Assembly (NCBI GenBank): GCA_033964015.1
Contig: CM066913.1
Coordinates: 22,157,854 to 22,221,853, forward strand
Direction of reading: 5' to 3'
DNA length: 64,000 nucleotides
From: Scolanthus callimorphus
Lineage: Eukaryota; Cnidaria; Anthozoa; Actiniaria; Edwardsiidae
Shown here one piece after another: positions 9,351-19,795 of this stretch. Both the position numbers and the translations under genes were made by a program. The first letter of the stretch is position 1, and every line of letters starts with the position of its first letter. Below the pieces are notes generated by a model, which was given only the letters and a program-made list of their open reading frames with translations, ran no database searches and was not told the DNA's origin.

Positions 9351-11688
9351 ATGGGTACCGAACGTCAAGCAACAAAAGCAAGTCTGCAAGGTAGGTCGGT
9401 TTCTGCGTTATAAAAGACCCGATAAAAAGAAGCCTCTGCTAGTAACTTAAGTGAAGATAACTTAACTTAAAGCATTTTCGCTTCTTGGGCTTTTTTGTGA
9501 AACTGGAGAGAGCTAGCACGAATTTCATTTTTTCAAGGTACAAAGATACGAAAAAACAAAGATAGGGAGAAACGAAGATACGAAGATATCAAATGTGAGG
9601 TCTTTTTATTTTGTAGGGGGTGTGTTTTTCACAATTTAATAGATAATCTTAATAGCGAACATAATTTGGTGAACACTTGATAAACTGAACAACCGCCCGC
9701 CGAGCACATGGTTGAAAATCTAGTTCGTATCGTAGCCGTTTAAAAAACCTGCGAGATGGAAAGCCAGTCGAGATAACTATCAGAGGCGATTTGATACATA
9801 CCACTCATAGGGTTGCAGACTGGTGTTAATTTTTCTAAATCAAAGAGGGAAACTGCCATTCAATCATTTTCTTTGGCGTGGACACGCCTGTCCGCCATAA
9901 TTGATAACGCTTCACAAAAAAGACATTTTGTGTGATTCATTATACGGGAGTCATACTTTTGAGTTAAATTACTTTTCGTTTTAAAATATTTAGCACCAAC
10001 AGGGAAATGCTGTTGTTTTATCAATATTCACAAAAATATGCGATCTCATCAGCACCTGATCTCGTCCGTGTTTCTTCATCGCACAAACGCGCCTAGAGCA
10101 CCTGTGATCCCGTGTTTTACAAACGCGCCTAGAGCACCTGTGACCTCCTGTTTTTTAATCGCACAAACGCGCCTAGGAAGCGCGCCGAGTATCCTCTACT
10201 GTTGTATGATTTCAAAGGTCGTTGGACAGTGTTTTTTAAAAGAATGGAAATAATAATCAGATGTCAAAACTCGATTTGCTCTTCCCTGCTAGCAGGCCAT
10301 TTCTATATCTTGCTCTGTGATTTCTGCACATATTACAACCTCGTCTACGATTGTTTTAAGACGTCAAGGAAGAACATTATCTATTTATGTTCCTTGAAAA
10401 GGGAGAGAAGAAATTCTCTGTAGCCAAACGAAAACACGTCATGTGTGGTACGGATGAGTTGGTCATCGGAAATGAATTACCAGTTTGGCACGGCAACAAA
10501 ACGTTCGCTGGAACGCTACTAAACAAAGGTAAATGTTGATAAGTCACAATGTTTGGGGGCAAATAAGGTGTAAAAAGACCCAGACATACTTCACTAAACA
10601 AGGTGAAAAACATTTGGACTCTTATTTTGGGGAGGGGGAGATTTTTCTATCATTGTTTCCTTCTCTAAATAATAATAATATTACAAGCGTGGGACCTTTA
10701 CACAGAATATGCAAAAGGCCCTCGATAATAAGCCCCCCTTTAAAGGCCTTTTCAGAATTTTTCATAATGTTTTTCATATCTATATAAATTGTAGGTGAAG
10801 AACAGATGGAAAAACTCCTGCTCATACAGTCTCAAGATTCACCATCAGGTATTCAAAAAGTTCCTAAAGAAAATTCATGAGGCATTTAATTAAAATGTTG
10901 TTACTTTAGAATGTCTCTGAAATACATAAGGCTATATCTGCCACATAATCAGCAGTGGCAAGAATAAGGCTTCATCAAGCAAAATCACCGAATAGTTCCT
11001 AGTTTGGTTGTGCATTGCTTGCATGTAGAATGATTGCTGTCACCTTAGGTAATGGCAGCAATTAACCTTGAAGCTTCGACCTCTTTAGAAATTAGACTTT
11101 AAAAATCGTACACTCACTACAATCACTACAATTAATTTGAAAGCAGATTTGCAGGGATTAAATTGAAAATTTCTTGCAGATTTAATATATTTTAAAACCC
11201 ATGTGGTGTGGCAAGAGAATGTTCTCCAGAGAAAGCCTCTTTGTTCAAGAGCTGCCTTCTTCCTTTTTCAATGGCAAAGTAAAGGAGTATGTTATCCAAT
11301 CAGCATTTATACCTCATTTTACACCCCAAAAAGACAATTTTGATGTTTATGTAATGGGGTGTTTATGAAATTGAAAGGTAATAAATTTAATTATTTTTAT
11401 CAAATCTGTGCTATTTCTGGTTTAACTAACTGATTTATTCCAGGGTTGAACAGAGCTGCAGATCTATTTCAGGATTAGCGAAAACTTTAGAACCACTGGT
11501 CCATCCTGTATGTTAACAGAAATCTCCTTTCAATTTCAAAAGTCAACAGAAAGAAAAGAAAGGCAAAAGTCCTGGAGTCAGACTCTGAGGACAGTACAGA
11601 TGAGGAGACCAAGCTAAAACAAGTAAAACGTCCTCTGGAGCAGGAGTTTAGAAAGTTTAAACTCCTACAAAAACAGCTTAAACCAAAG
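9351..11688 (+). CDS. Four-exon gene of unknown function, BEN-gene-like N-terminus
   Basis: Four plus-strand exons fit together by splice sites and phase: 9351-9390, 10361-10528, 10795-10848 and 11543-11688. Donors are AAG|gtaggt, AAG|gtaaat, CAG|gtattc and AAG|gtgatg, and the first three junctions are all phase 1. The product starts MGTERQATKASLQ, has a small beta-rich segment (EKKFSVAKRKHV, ELVIGNELPVW), a helix (EEQMEKLLLIQ), then a basic patch (NRKKRKAKV) beside an acidic one (LESDSEDSTDEE) and a coiled coil (EQEFRKFKLLQKQL). This layout resembles the N-terminal part of cnidarian BEN-domain genes, but no BEN domain follows in the window, so the 3' end may be lost or distant. The basic patch suggests a nuclear protein. 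The head-to-head neighbour probably shares its promoter. Confidence 0.6.
10076..10195 (+). repeat. Intronic minisatellite, three copies
   Basis: The unit acaaacgcgcctagagcacc (plus variable flank) occurs three times with a period of about 38-49 bp inside the first intron of the four-exon gene. The last copy is partial. Confidence 0.6.
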
Positions 11689-12214
11689 GTGATGATCAGC
11701 TTTCAGGCTAGTCTTGGTTACTTTTTTTTAATTAAAGTATATTACCACAACACAGACGACTAAAAATGCAATTGCTTCAATGTTGGTGAAATAGCATCCA
11801 TACCTGGTCCAGGGTGAAGTTTCCGTGTTTTCGAACAAAGTTTGAAGTCGCATTTAGGTTATTTCACTGTAGTTTGTTGAAAAGGAGAAGGCGATAAATT
11901 CACCTTCTGCCTTTGGGAATGACGTTTTTGAATGATAGAACTGAGAATCCTAGTGAGTGTCCCCAGGGTGATGTTTCAGCAATGGAAGTAGAGACTAGAA
12001 TAACTGAGGCAAAACAAACTACAGTGAAATAACCTAAATTAAGAAAACACGGAAACTTCAATTGGTCTTCATTTAAAACCTTTAAGCAATTCTCCATTGA
12101 ATGCCACTCCCTCAAATGAATACTGGCAGTTTTTGTAAGAAGGATATTAATTTTAGAATCCCGTGATATCGCTTTTTTGTGTAAATTGAGGACGAGATAT
12201 CATACGATTCAAGT
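11689..12214. other. No gene supported
   Basis: I see no further exon of the upstream gene here. Two short inverted words (gaagtttccgtgttttc at 11816 and gaaaacacggaaacttc at 12043) form a 17-bp inverted repeat about 210 bp apart, suggesting another decayed foldback element. Confidence 0.4.
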
Positions 12215-12357
12215 ATATTCAAAGCGTTCAGTCGGTAGATTCCGCCGAAAATAGCACTAAAAACGACGATATCGCCCTCGTCGCTGCGCGACTCGTGCGA
12301 TATCGCAATTTTCGTGCTATTTTCTTAGCAGAATCTAGCCTCCTGAAGCTTTGAATA
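12215..12357. mobile_element. Foldback MITE
   Basis: Two arms of about 60 bp form an imperfect hairpin. Matching words are attcaaagc/gctttgaat, agattc/gaatct, aaaatagcac/gtgctatttt and gatatcg. The loop is GC-rich (ctcgtcgctgcgcgactcg). No coding capacity. Confidence 0.65.
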
Positions 12358-12799
12358 ATCCTATAGAATTTAGCATCAGTTAATGTCAAGGAGAAAATCA
12401 GAAACAGCCCAAAATATTATTGGATGATACTAAGTTTAGCTCACCTCAATTCCATATGTGTACTCGTGCTAAGAAAGCACATATTTAAATTCCCTTTTGA
12501 GGCAATCCTGGCTGTTCAGCCTTTACAAGCTCAGAGGAAACTTTAACAACTAATAATAATAATAATAATTATAATAATCATCAGCTGACATAGCAGTAAA
12601 AGTGCCACTAAATGGGGACACTATAACATAACATATAAGAAAATATTTTAAACAATTTAAAAAGCTATATAGATTTATCTATAGATTTATCCAGTGATCT
12701 GTAAAAATACAAGGTTAATATTTACATATCTATATATTCACAAAACTGAATTAGTATAGAAAAAAATTGAAATATTTACTTTTAGTTATCTTGCGGTTC
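12358..12799. other. No gene; low-complexity AT-rich sequence
   Basis: Contains an (AAT)n tract at about 12552-12580 and short ATAGATTTAT repeats near 12668-12690. Nothing else was recognised. Confidence 0.4.
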
Positions 12800-13256
12800 C
12801 AGGAATTATCCACCCCCCCCCCCCCCCCCTACGGAATGGCCGGAATCGCATTGGAAATTCCGGAGGGGTGGGTGGGTGGGGGTGGGGGGGGGGGGATTTG
12901 GGTCAATTTACCTGATCATTTCCATACAAATACGGTATTTTTCCTCGGAAATTCCAGAGGGGTCACTTTCCAACGCCCTTCCAGGAATTATCCACCCCCC
13001 CCCCCTACGGAATGGCCGGAATCGCATTGGAAATTCCGGAGGGGTGGGTGGGTGGGGGGGGGGGGGGTGGGGGGGGGGATTTGGGTCAATTTACCTGATC
13101 ATTTCCATACAAATACGGTATTTTTCCTCGGAAATTCCAGAGGGGTCACTTTCCAACGCCCTTCCATGTTGGTGGGGGGGGGGGGGGGGGTGTGGGGGGG
13201 GGGGGGGGGGGACACCCTTCCGTGGGGGGACGGGGGGGGACGGATATTTTCTGGAA
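12800..13256. repeat. Two-and-a-half copy tandem repeat with poly-C and poly-G tracts
   Basis: A unit of about 180 bp is repeated: caggaattatcca, poly-C, tacggaatggccggaatcgc, a G-rich run, then atttgggtcaatttacctga and tttttcctcggaaattcc. The first copy starts near 12800, the second near 12981, with a rearranged G-rich remnant to 13250. Long open frames here encode only Gly/Pro runs and are artefacts of the repeats. The G-runs could form quadruplexes. Confidence 0.75.
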
Positions 13257-13358
13257 CCACACATTAAGATATTTAGGATACTTTTAACAACATTTGACAA
13301 AAGTTTATAACTGAAAAGAAACCCAATAAGATGACGCGACTCATTTTTCTTTGACAAG

Positions 13359-13625
13359 ATTCTAATATTTCAATTTTGCGGGCGGCACCATCTTGGAAAC
13401 ATGATGTCACTCTTGTGCTTAAATTATGCACTTGTTAATGAGAAGGACATATACAGCATATCGGTATCATAAATCGTTTTTCTTCTTTTTTGTTGGTGCT
13501 CTTATTGTGGTTAGTGTTAGCGAGCAAAGCCACTACAGCGCATTGATGGAAATGCATCAAATTATTAAGCACAAAAGTGATGTCATGCGTCCAAGATGGT
13601 AGTGCCCGCTAAAATGAAATAGAAT
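13359..13625. mobile_element. Foldback MITE with about 62-bp arms
   Basis: The left arm (from attctaatatttc through caccatcttgg to gtgcttaa) matches the complement of the right arm (ttaagcac through ccaagatggt to gaaatagaat) with a few mismatches. The spacer is about 140 bp and non-coding. The arms contain an AAGATGG word. Confidence 0.7.
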
Positions 13626-14030
13626 CATGTTAAAGCGATGAATTGCATCGGCCTAGTGTAAAATGTTTGTGAGTTGTTTGTTTCAAATGAGCTTGAAAAG
13701 GCTAAACCTGGGATTCCCTTTTTAAAGTCTGAAAGCATTCATTTTGGAGAGAATGGCTAGCTAGACATTCCTCGCATTGGCAACTCTTAAGCTCTTCAGG
13801 CCTTTAATCTTTCGTTCAATCTTTGCCTCCTCTCGGTTGTCGACATAGACTACGGTTGGTAGAGCGTTCGCCATGTTCTTTCATGTATTAGATTTAACGT
13901 AAAGCACGATCAAGAGCATGAATGCGTAAATGAACATCGCAAATGTCTAAACCGTTTTACACTCTATACCACCACTAAAATAAATCTAAAAATAGATCAA
14001 ATATTATGACCCCAGACTTGCAGATCAGGA
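13626..14030. other. No gene supported
   Basis: A tRNA-like A-box word (ggttggtagagcg, near 13853) has no matching B box. No coding sequence was recognised. Confidence 0.35.
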
Positions 14031-14032
14031 CC

Positions 14033-14310
14033 CAAGGTGATGAGTCATCATCGACTTGCACCGGTTTCTCATGGTTTCTCATGTTTACCAAGGGGATGAG
14101 TCATCGCCCAATCTGGATCAACAAAAGAATTCCCCATGGGATGACTTCCGGGACATGTGTGTTTACGAAGGGGATGAGTCATCGACCAATCCGGATCAAC
14201 AAAAGAATTCCCCAATGGGTGACTTCCGGTGTTTACAAAAGGATGAGTCATCGACCAATCCGGATCAACTATAGAATTCCCAAGGGGATGACTTCCGGGA
14301 CACGTGCTCC
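14033..14310 (+). repeat. Tandem array of AP-1-like and ETS-like sites (70-75 bp unit)
   Basis: Three full units and a leading partial unit each contain the palindrome GATGAGTCATC (AP-1/bZIP-type core TGAGTCA), followed by aatccggatcaac and gaattccc, and end with GACTTCCGG (the complement of an ETS-type CCGGAAGT site). AP-1 words lie at about 14038, 14094, 14174 and 14243. ETS words lie at about 14144, 14220 and 14290. Overlapping open frames arise from the repeat and have no coding features. Enhancer-like activity is an inference. Confidence 0.7.
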
Positions 14311-14489
14311 TCCTGATCCGGCGGGTCGGCCTAATCCGCCGGGTCGGCCTGATCTTCCGCTTCCTTAAGACCCAAACAATAGGAGCTAATCCTAGAACAA
14401 TATGAGTTAATCCCTAGAACAAAAGAGGGGATGTGCCGTTGACAGTTTTCTATTGTGGCGTTCAACTGTCATAATATATCTACTGTTTC

Positions 14490-15585
14490 CTCGCCCGCAA
14501 GAAGGTGACATTAAACGACCTTCAATCCTTCATAGGCCTGCTGAATTTCGCGTATTCGGTTGTTTAGCTTGGACGTGCATTCCTAAGGCGTTTAATCAAC
14601 TTGACAATAGGCGTTAAAAAACCGCATCATTTGATCAATCTGACTAGGGAGTCGAAGCAGGATCTGCAACTGTGGCTCGCTTTCCTATCGTCTTTCGACG
14701 GGCGTTCGTTTTTCTTAGACGACATTTGGCAGAGCTCCACCAAATTGAACTTGTTCACTGATTCCTCGGGGGCTCTAGGCTATGGGTACTTTTTGGCAAA
14801 CACTGGTGCCGTGGGACGTGGCCCGATAATTGGCGATATCGCAATATCGCGGCGCTCGAGTTCTATCCAATCGTGCTTAGCCTGCACCTGTGGGGAGATG
14901 AAATGCGCAACCGCTCTATTTTTTTTTACTGATAATAAGGCTCTCGTGCATATTATAAACAAACAGTCCTGTAACGACTCTGTCCTTATGTTTTTCGTCC
15001 GGAAGCTCGTTTTACAGCGCCTGCGATTAAACATCTTCTTTAGAGCGAAACACATACCGAGTATTCGTACCGAACTAGCGGATGCCTTATCTCGCCTACA
15101 GGCCTTCCGGCGATTGTCACCACCGGACATGGACCTGCTTCCAACCAACATACCCCCTTCTCTGCGGCCAGAGAGCTGGCACCCGTGGTAACTACCCTCC
15201 TCACATCCAGCCTTCAGCACTCCTCGATCCCAATTTATCGTCGGGCATGGCGTCTATTTACGCAGTTTCTGCATTCTACATTCCGGGCGGCGAGCGATCA
15301 GTTACCCATTTTGCCTCCTACTTTAGCACTTTTTATTGCCTACCTCCACGATCGGACTTAAGCCCCATCTACAGTACACACGTACGTGTCGGCACTGGGA
15401 TATCTCCACAGGCTTTCCAGTCTTTCAGACCCGACTAAGGCGTATGACCCGACTAAGGGGTACGTAAAGCGAGGTACTCGCCTAGATACTAGACTGCCAA
15501 TAACTAGACTTATACTCCACAGGTAATCGATGCCGCACTCGCTTTTCAAGCGAGCAAATTTTTAATCGTGCGTTTTCAGGAAATG
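14490..15585 (+). pseudogene. DIRS-like retrotransposon remnant: RNase H and start of tyrosine recombinase
   Basis: The longest intact part (14601-15191) has an RNase H core: LFTDSSGALGYGYF, then a Glu-Met turn (CGEMK) and FFTDNKALVHIINKQS, closing with FRAKHIPSIRTELADALSRL. The 'H.P....ELADALSR' ending and connection to a following recombinase are typical of DIRS-type elements. After a frame change comes a piece resembling the N-terminal core-binding domain of a tyrosine recombinase (LPPTLALFIAYLHDR), with more frame changes and a stop by about 15.6 kb. Upstream, 14490-14600 holds the end of the RT/connection region with an in-frame stop. The C-terminal catalytic domain is missing. The element is dead. 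Confidence 0.8.
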
Positions 15586-15599
15586 TGTTCCATGCATTC

Positions 15600-17030
15600 T
15601 TGAGGGTAGGTGAAATGACAAACAACACAGCTAGTAAGGCATCTCTGCTCCTACATATTCATCAGTTAAGGATACGGTACACCTTCAGGGACAACTTTTC
15701 GTTGATTTTTTTTGCGCGCATTCAATTTAGAAACTGTTTAACTAAGTATTAGAAGAAGAAAAATATTTTTTCCCCTTAAAGCGAACGAGATATTTAGGAA
15801 AAACGAAAAAACAGCAAGGATCAATAAAACACGCAAGGCGCGATAATCTCTTAATCCTGTTTACTCTAGCGTGACGACATACGGGCACTTTGGTGTTGCG
15901 AAATGCGAGAGCTTCATTCAGACAGAGCCATTTTGTATCGTCGCGTCCAGAAGAAGTATTAATATATAGATTTAGCCACTGGCTAAAAGCGGAGCTCCCA
16001 GTTTTTCCGAGTATGAGTGAAACAGGGTTGCCCATGTGACCATAAAAAAATATTTGACAAAATTATCTTGAGATGTATACAGGAATACAGGTATACGGGA
16101 GACTATAAACTCTCCCAGTGACTCTAACAAAGCACAGAACTGCAGTTAAGAGAAAAGCTATTATTTGTGCTTTGTGTCATTCAAGAAATAACCCATCATG
16201 GCATGAGCAGAGAAAGTAAGAATAGTCACTTGCCATCTTTATTTTCTATTCATCCTCCTTTGCATTTATTGGAAATTCCAATGGTAAGGAAAGGAACGTT
16301 TTCTTCTTCTTGGAAAATGGGGGGGGGGAGGTCATAAGGGGAGGGCCATACCGATGTGTGAGCATTTCAGGGGAGGGTCACAGCATTCTTTATGTTGCTT
16401 TCCATTCAATTGGTCAATATTTTAGATGGACTACCTTAGAACTACTAATACTACTTAAGATATACACTCAATTTAAATTTGATGATGCTTGTACCTTTCC
16501 TAGTCCCATGCAGATGGGGAGTAACATGTTTTCCCTAAATATGCATGGGAGGGTCAACACATTCTTGAAAACAATTGCTGATTCTTCCCCAGTCCTCTCC
16601 TCCCTCCCCCTAAGAAAACTACCTATCCTATGTGCAAAATCCCACCATGGAGTGAAGAGCATGGTTATTCCGATAGTACACAATTTATGTAACAATAAAA
16701 TTATAACAAGCTAGAGGTTCATTGGGGCTAGATTTACATTATTATAAGATCATAGTATGAATGAGGAGACTTTCAGTTTATGGAAATCTAGAGCAAGTAA
16801 TCTATTGTTTTAGTGTTCACCAACCAGATGAACCAATAATAGTGGATAAATACTCTAATCAAAAACACAAGACTGAGACAGGCTCTAGCGCATGCTATGC
16901 TAATTGCTTTGTGTATCATTTTACAATCCTCAGCTATTGCACCCTCATCAGCTGGTTTAGACTAATTTTAGACAAAACTGGTTGATGCATTACATCCTTA
17001 AAATTATAGCAGCAATGTACTACCATTTTT
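15600..17030. other. No gene supported
   Basis: Short open frames on both strands lack recognisable features. A G9 run lies at about 16320. Nothing else was assigned. Confidence 0.4.
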
Positions 17031-17034
17031 CCAA

Positions 17035-17159
17035 GCAAATCCGACAAACTTGAACAGTTAAAAGCTTTGGGAGAACTAAGGTCGTCTGGAGTCCTGACCG
17101 AAGCAGAATTACTAGAGCAGAAGTCACTGATTCTCGAAGAAATGAAGACACTGTTGTGA
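17035..17159 (+). CDS. Terminal exon encoding a SHOCT-like helical hairpin
   Basis: A short open piece after an acceptor-like AG (tttttccaag) reads KSDKLEQLKALGELRSSGVL followed by TEAELLEQKSLILEEMKTLL and a stop. The pattern of a charged helix, a turn at 'SSGVLT' and a second helix is that of SHOCT (short C-terminal) domains, which sit at the end of many proteins. The upstream exons were not found, so the parent protein is unknown. It may be a relic. Confidence 0.45.
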
Positions 17160-17235
17160 ATTTTCCATAGACAATACACCATTTTCTCAAGTACGCAAGC
17201 GGAACAAGGGACCGTAATGGGCACAGCGAATGAGA

Positions 17236-17430
17236 GAGGGCTTGTTGCGAGCCTGATGACATTCCTGGCGTTCTTTTTTGAAGACCAATATATAAAGACT
17301 TGTATAGTAGTATTCTAAGAAAACCTTAGCAAAAAGTGGTTTTCATGCGTTTAAATATATTCTAAATGTAGTTAAAAACAAATGTAAACTGAAGCGTTAC
17401 AAGAAAATGTAAAATCGGCAGAAATTGTGA
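17236..17430 (+). repeat. Diverged direct repeat, copy 1
   Basis: This segment aligns with 18314-18500. Shared words include gcctgatgacatt, ttagcaaaaagtg, attctaaatgtag-like and gaagcgttacaa-like stretches. It lies just upstream of a DDE transposase fragment, so the pair may be ends or duplicated flanks of one element. Confidence 0.55.
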
Positions 17431-17463
17431 AACTTCAGGCTCAGAATAACTTTTACTATAACT

Positions 17464-17727
17464 TTGTTGCCAGACAATCATGCCGCGCATCACATTGACG
17501 ATGTGGAAAGATTAATTCTTTCTACTGGAGCCCTCCTCGTATTTCTTCCGCCGTACAGTCCAGAGCTTGATCCCATAGAAGGTGTTTTTTCGTTGGTAAA
17601 GAGTTGGCTTCGAGCGCACGATGATCTTCTGATACACACGCCAGATTTAATAGGAATAATTTTCTTGTCATTCTTGAGCGTGAGTAGACATGACGTTCAG
17701 AGTATGTATAGGCATTGTGGCTACTAA
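17464..17727 (+). pseudogene. IS630/Tc1-mariner superfamily transposase fragment (DDE_3 C-terminus)
   Basis: The frame begins at an aspartate motif (LLPDNHAAHHIDDVERLI), continues to LVFLPPYSPELDPIEGVFSL and ends near RHCGY. 'DN...H' and 'LPPYSP.L.PIE' are the second and third catalytic blocks of DDE_3 transposases. The N-terminal DNA-binding domain and first catalytic aspartate are absent. It is therefore a remnant of about 88 codons. The pair of diverged direct repeats at 17.24 and 18.31 kb surrounds it. Confidence 0.75.
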
Positions 17728-17729
17728 GT

Positions 17730-18300
17730 CTAAGGTGTTCAGGCGCAATTATTGATATTGCCGAACATGGTCCATAGCAGGGAAGGGGAATGGGGGAGGC
17801 AGAGGGTGCAAACAAGAGAAACTGGTGATCGTTTATCAATTATGAGACCGATTTTTCATTTTTAGGTTAAAAAATTTTAGATTAAAATTTGGCGGGAAAA
17901 ATGACGTCAGCGATGTGGGACCAAAACAATTTAAACAAATCGTATTGAAATTTTGAGAGTACAAAATAAAAATTTGAACGGTTTTGTAAAGAGCCTTTGA
18001 AGTTCAAATGGAACTATATAACTAACTTGAAATTTTGAGTTCCACATTTTGACCAAAATGCGTAAAGAAGTACTTCATTGCATCTTTCGAAGCCTCTATA
18101 TCAAGTATTTTTGTGACGTGAAAACTTGAAAAGCGTCAAGGAGAAATACTTCGAAACTCCAGACTCCTACCAAGTCGTCTTAAAATAATTTTTCGTTACT
18201 AGAGACCTAATCCCGTATAGGGCGCGCAGGGGATCATGGGACCGTATTGTGAAACATGTGTAAAGTCCGTGATGCACCGCGCGTATTAACAGATAGGGCT
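17730..18300. other. No gene; transposon-flank sequence
   Basis: AT-rich, without recognisable coding sequence. It lies between the transposase fragment and the second direct-repeat copy. Confidence 0.4.
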
Positions 18301-18313
18301 GGAGGTGGGTTAC

Positions 18314-18500
18314 GGGCCTGGTGACATTTCTGGCGAACGTTCTTTTTGAACACCAAGATTTAAAGGCTAGTATAGAAGCATTAAAATATACGAAAATCTT
18401 AGCAAAAAGTGATTTTCTTGTGTTTAATTATAATCTAAATGTAGCCAAAAGAAACAAAAAATTGTAAACTTAAAGCGTTACAATACAATGTAAAATAAAA
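18314..18500 (+). repeat. Diverged direct repeat, copy 2
   Basis: Partner of 17236-17430, about 1.07 kb downstream in the same orientation. It is clearly homologous by eye but with many substitutions and small indels. Confidence 0.55.
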
Positions 18501-18804
18501 GATGCAATAAAGCTGAAATTGGTTTATTTTTAATACATGCCGACCCGGTGTTGTTTGCGAACAATTTCAGGTATGGCACCAACACCGCATGGACAAAAAA
18601 CAGTTTTGGAAGTGGAGAGCTCAACAGTGAAAATGTACTGTAATGTTTGGGAGGTCATATTACTATGAATGTATGAAAATGTGACAAAAAATGACAGCTT
18701 CCCCCCGCTACCCACTTCCGTGCTTACTCCAGCTCCATTCTCTGTAATACAACTTTTCGGAATGTGAAAGTAATTATCATTTCCTGAATATTGTGGAAAG
18801 TTTA

Positions 18805-19090
18805 CAGCCAAAGGACATGAAGCGTGCCCCCCTAGAGTCGAACATTCAATTCATTATTTCATTATTCATGGTTTCATTATTCAATCCAAAACCGCATTTT
18901 TCAATTCAATATTAAAAATGTTAAATGTTCAAATTGTGAATTCGGAATAAGCAATTGTTCACCCAGACTAATTTAAAAATTTTCAATATTGAATTGAAAA
19001 TTGCATTTTTGGATTGAATAATGAAATAAATAATGGCATAATGAATTGCCAATTCAGCTCTAGGGGGGCACGCTTCATGTCTTTTGACTG
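18805..19090. mobile_element. Foldback MITE with TA target duplication
   Basis: Both ends are flanked by TA (18803-18804 and 19091-19092). The ends read CAGCCAAAGGACATGAAGCG and CAGTCAAAAGACATGAAGCG (complement of the right end), followed by a shared tgccccctagag and a long AT-rich arm (attcattat, attcaatccaaaa, ttttcaattcaatatt). Arms extend about 115 bp. TA duplication and CAG termini point to the Tc1/mariner superfamily. Confidence 0.8.
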
Positions 19091-19239
19091 TAATTACGTT
19101 GTTTGCTACTTTTACATAAAACTTCCTTGCTATAACGCTTAGTTTACAAAACAAATTCTGTGGGAGAAGCACACGGAATAAAATTTTAACAAACACGGGC
19201 ACTCAACGGAGCTGTTCCTCAAAAAAGCTGTTCCTCACC

Positions 19240-19600
19240 CCTTTCGCTGCTGGCTGGCAAAAAATAATCGCGGCCTCTTGCTGGCTGGCAAAAATTCATC
19301 GCCTCGGTTCCTGGCAAAAATTTATGCATATCGCTTTTGCTGGAAACACAAGTTGCTCATGGATGTTGAAAAATGAAATTTTAAGTGACAGTACTTAAAA
19401 ATGCACTTAGTTAGTGGTCGTTTTTAAGGATAGCCATATATTTTCGGGCTTCCTGCGGTAATGTTACTCTCCTGGCTGGAAAAATTTTCAGTTAAATTGT
19501 CCTGCTGGCTGAGAAATTTTTAACACGCAGCTGCTGGCTGGGAAAAAATGAGACCATATCCTGGCAAAAAGGAACAGCTAAATTTTTTGCCAGCAACTTT
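19240..19600 (+). repeat. Cluster of CTGGCTGGCAAAAA-like motifs
   Basis: About eight degenerate copies of (gctg)ctggctggcaaaaa occur in 350 bp, for example near 19246, 19279, 19311, 19474, 19504, 19530 and 19560, and one inverted copy (tttttgccagcaac) at about 19577. Spacing is irregular. No gene is visible. Confidence 0.5.
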
Positions 19601-19721
19601 TAAAACATATTTATATGCTCTACGTGCGTAAAATGTCCAAATACGTAATTTAAACACATTTTTAACCAGGGGGCTCGTTGTGTGCCCGTGAACAAAGCGA
19701 AAAGAAAATGAAAGCCTCTGC

Positions 19722-19795
19722 ATTGACTCGAACCATGGACACCTGATCACAACATTCACGCTCTGCATCGGATGGATTAGCACTAAGCGCCATTT
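19722..19795 (-). repeat. tRNA-like (SINE-type) sequence
   Basis: On the minus strand an A-box-like word (TGGCGCTTAGTGCTAA) is followed about 50 bp later by a B-box-like word (GGTTCGAGTC). The arms do not fold into a convincing functional tRNA, so a tRNA-derived SINE head is preferred. Confidence 0.4.

Noticed and set aside
12767..13310. Long Gly/Pro-rich open frames
   Set aside because: They are produced by poly-C/poly-G tracts in a tandem repeat and have no protein features besides homopolymers.
13845..13930. Possible tRNA gene (ggttggtagagcg word)
   Set aside because: No B box and no cloverleaf could be found downstream.
14006..14368. Repeat-containing frames of about 120 codons
   Set aside because: They consist entirely of translations of the AP-1/ETS-like array and differ equally well in several frames.
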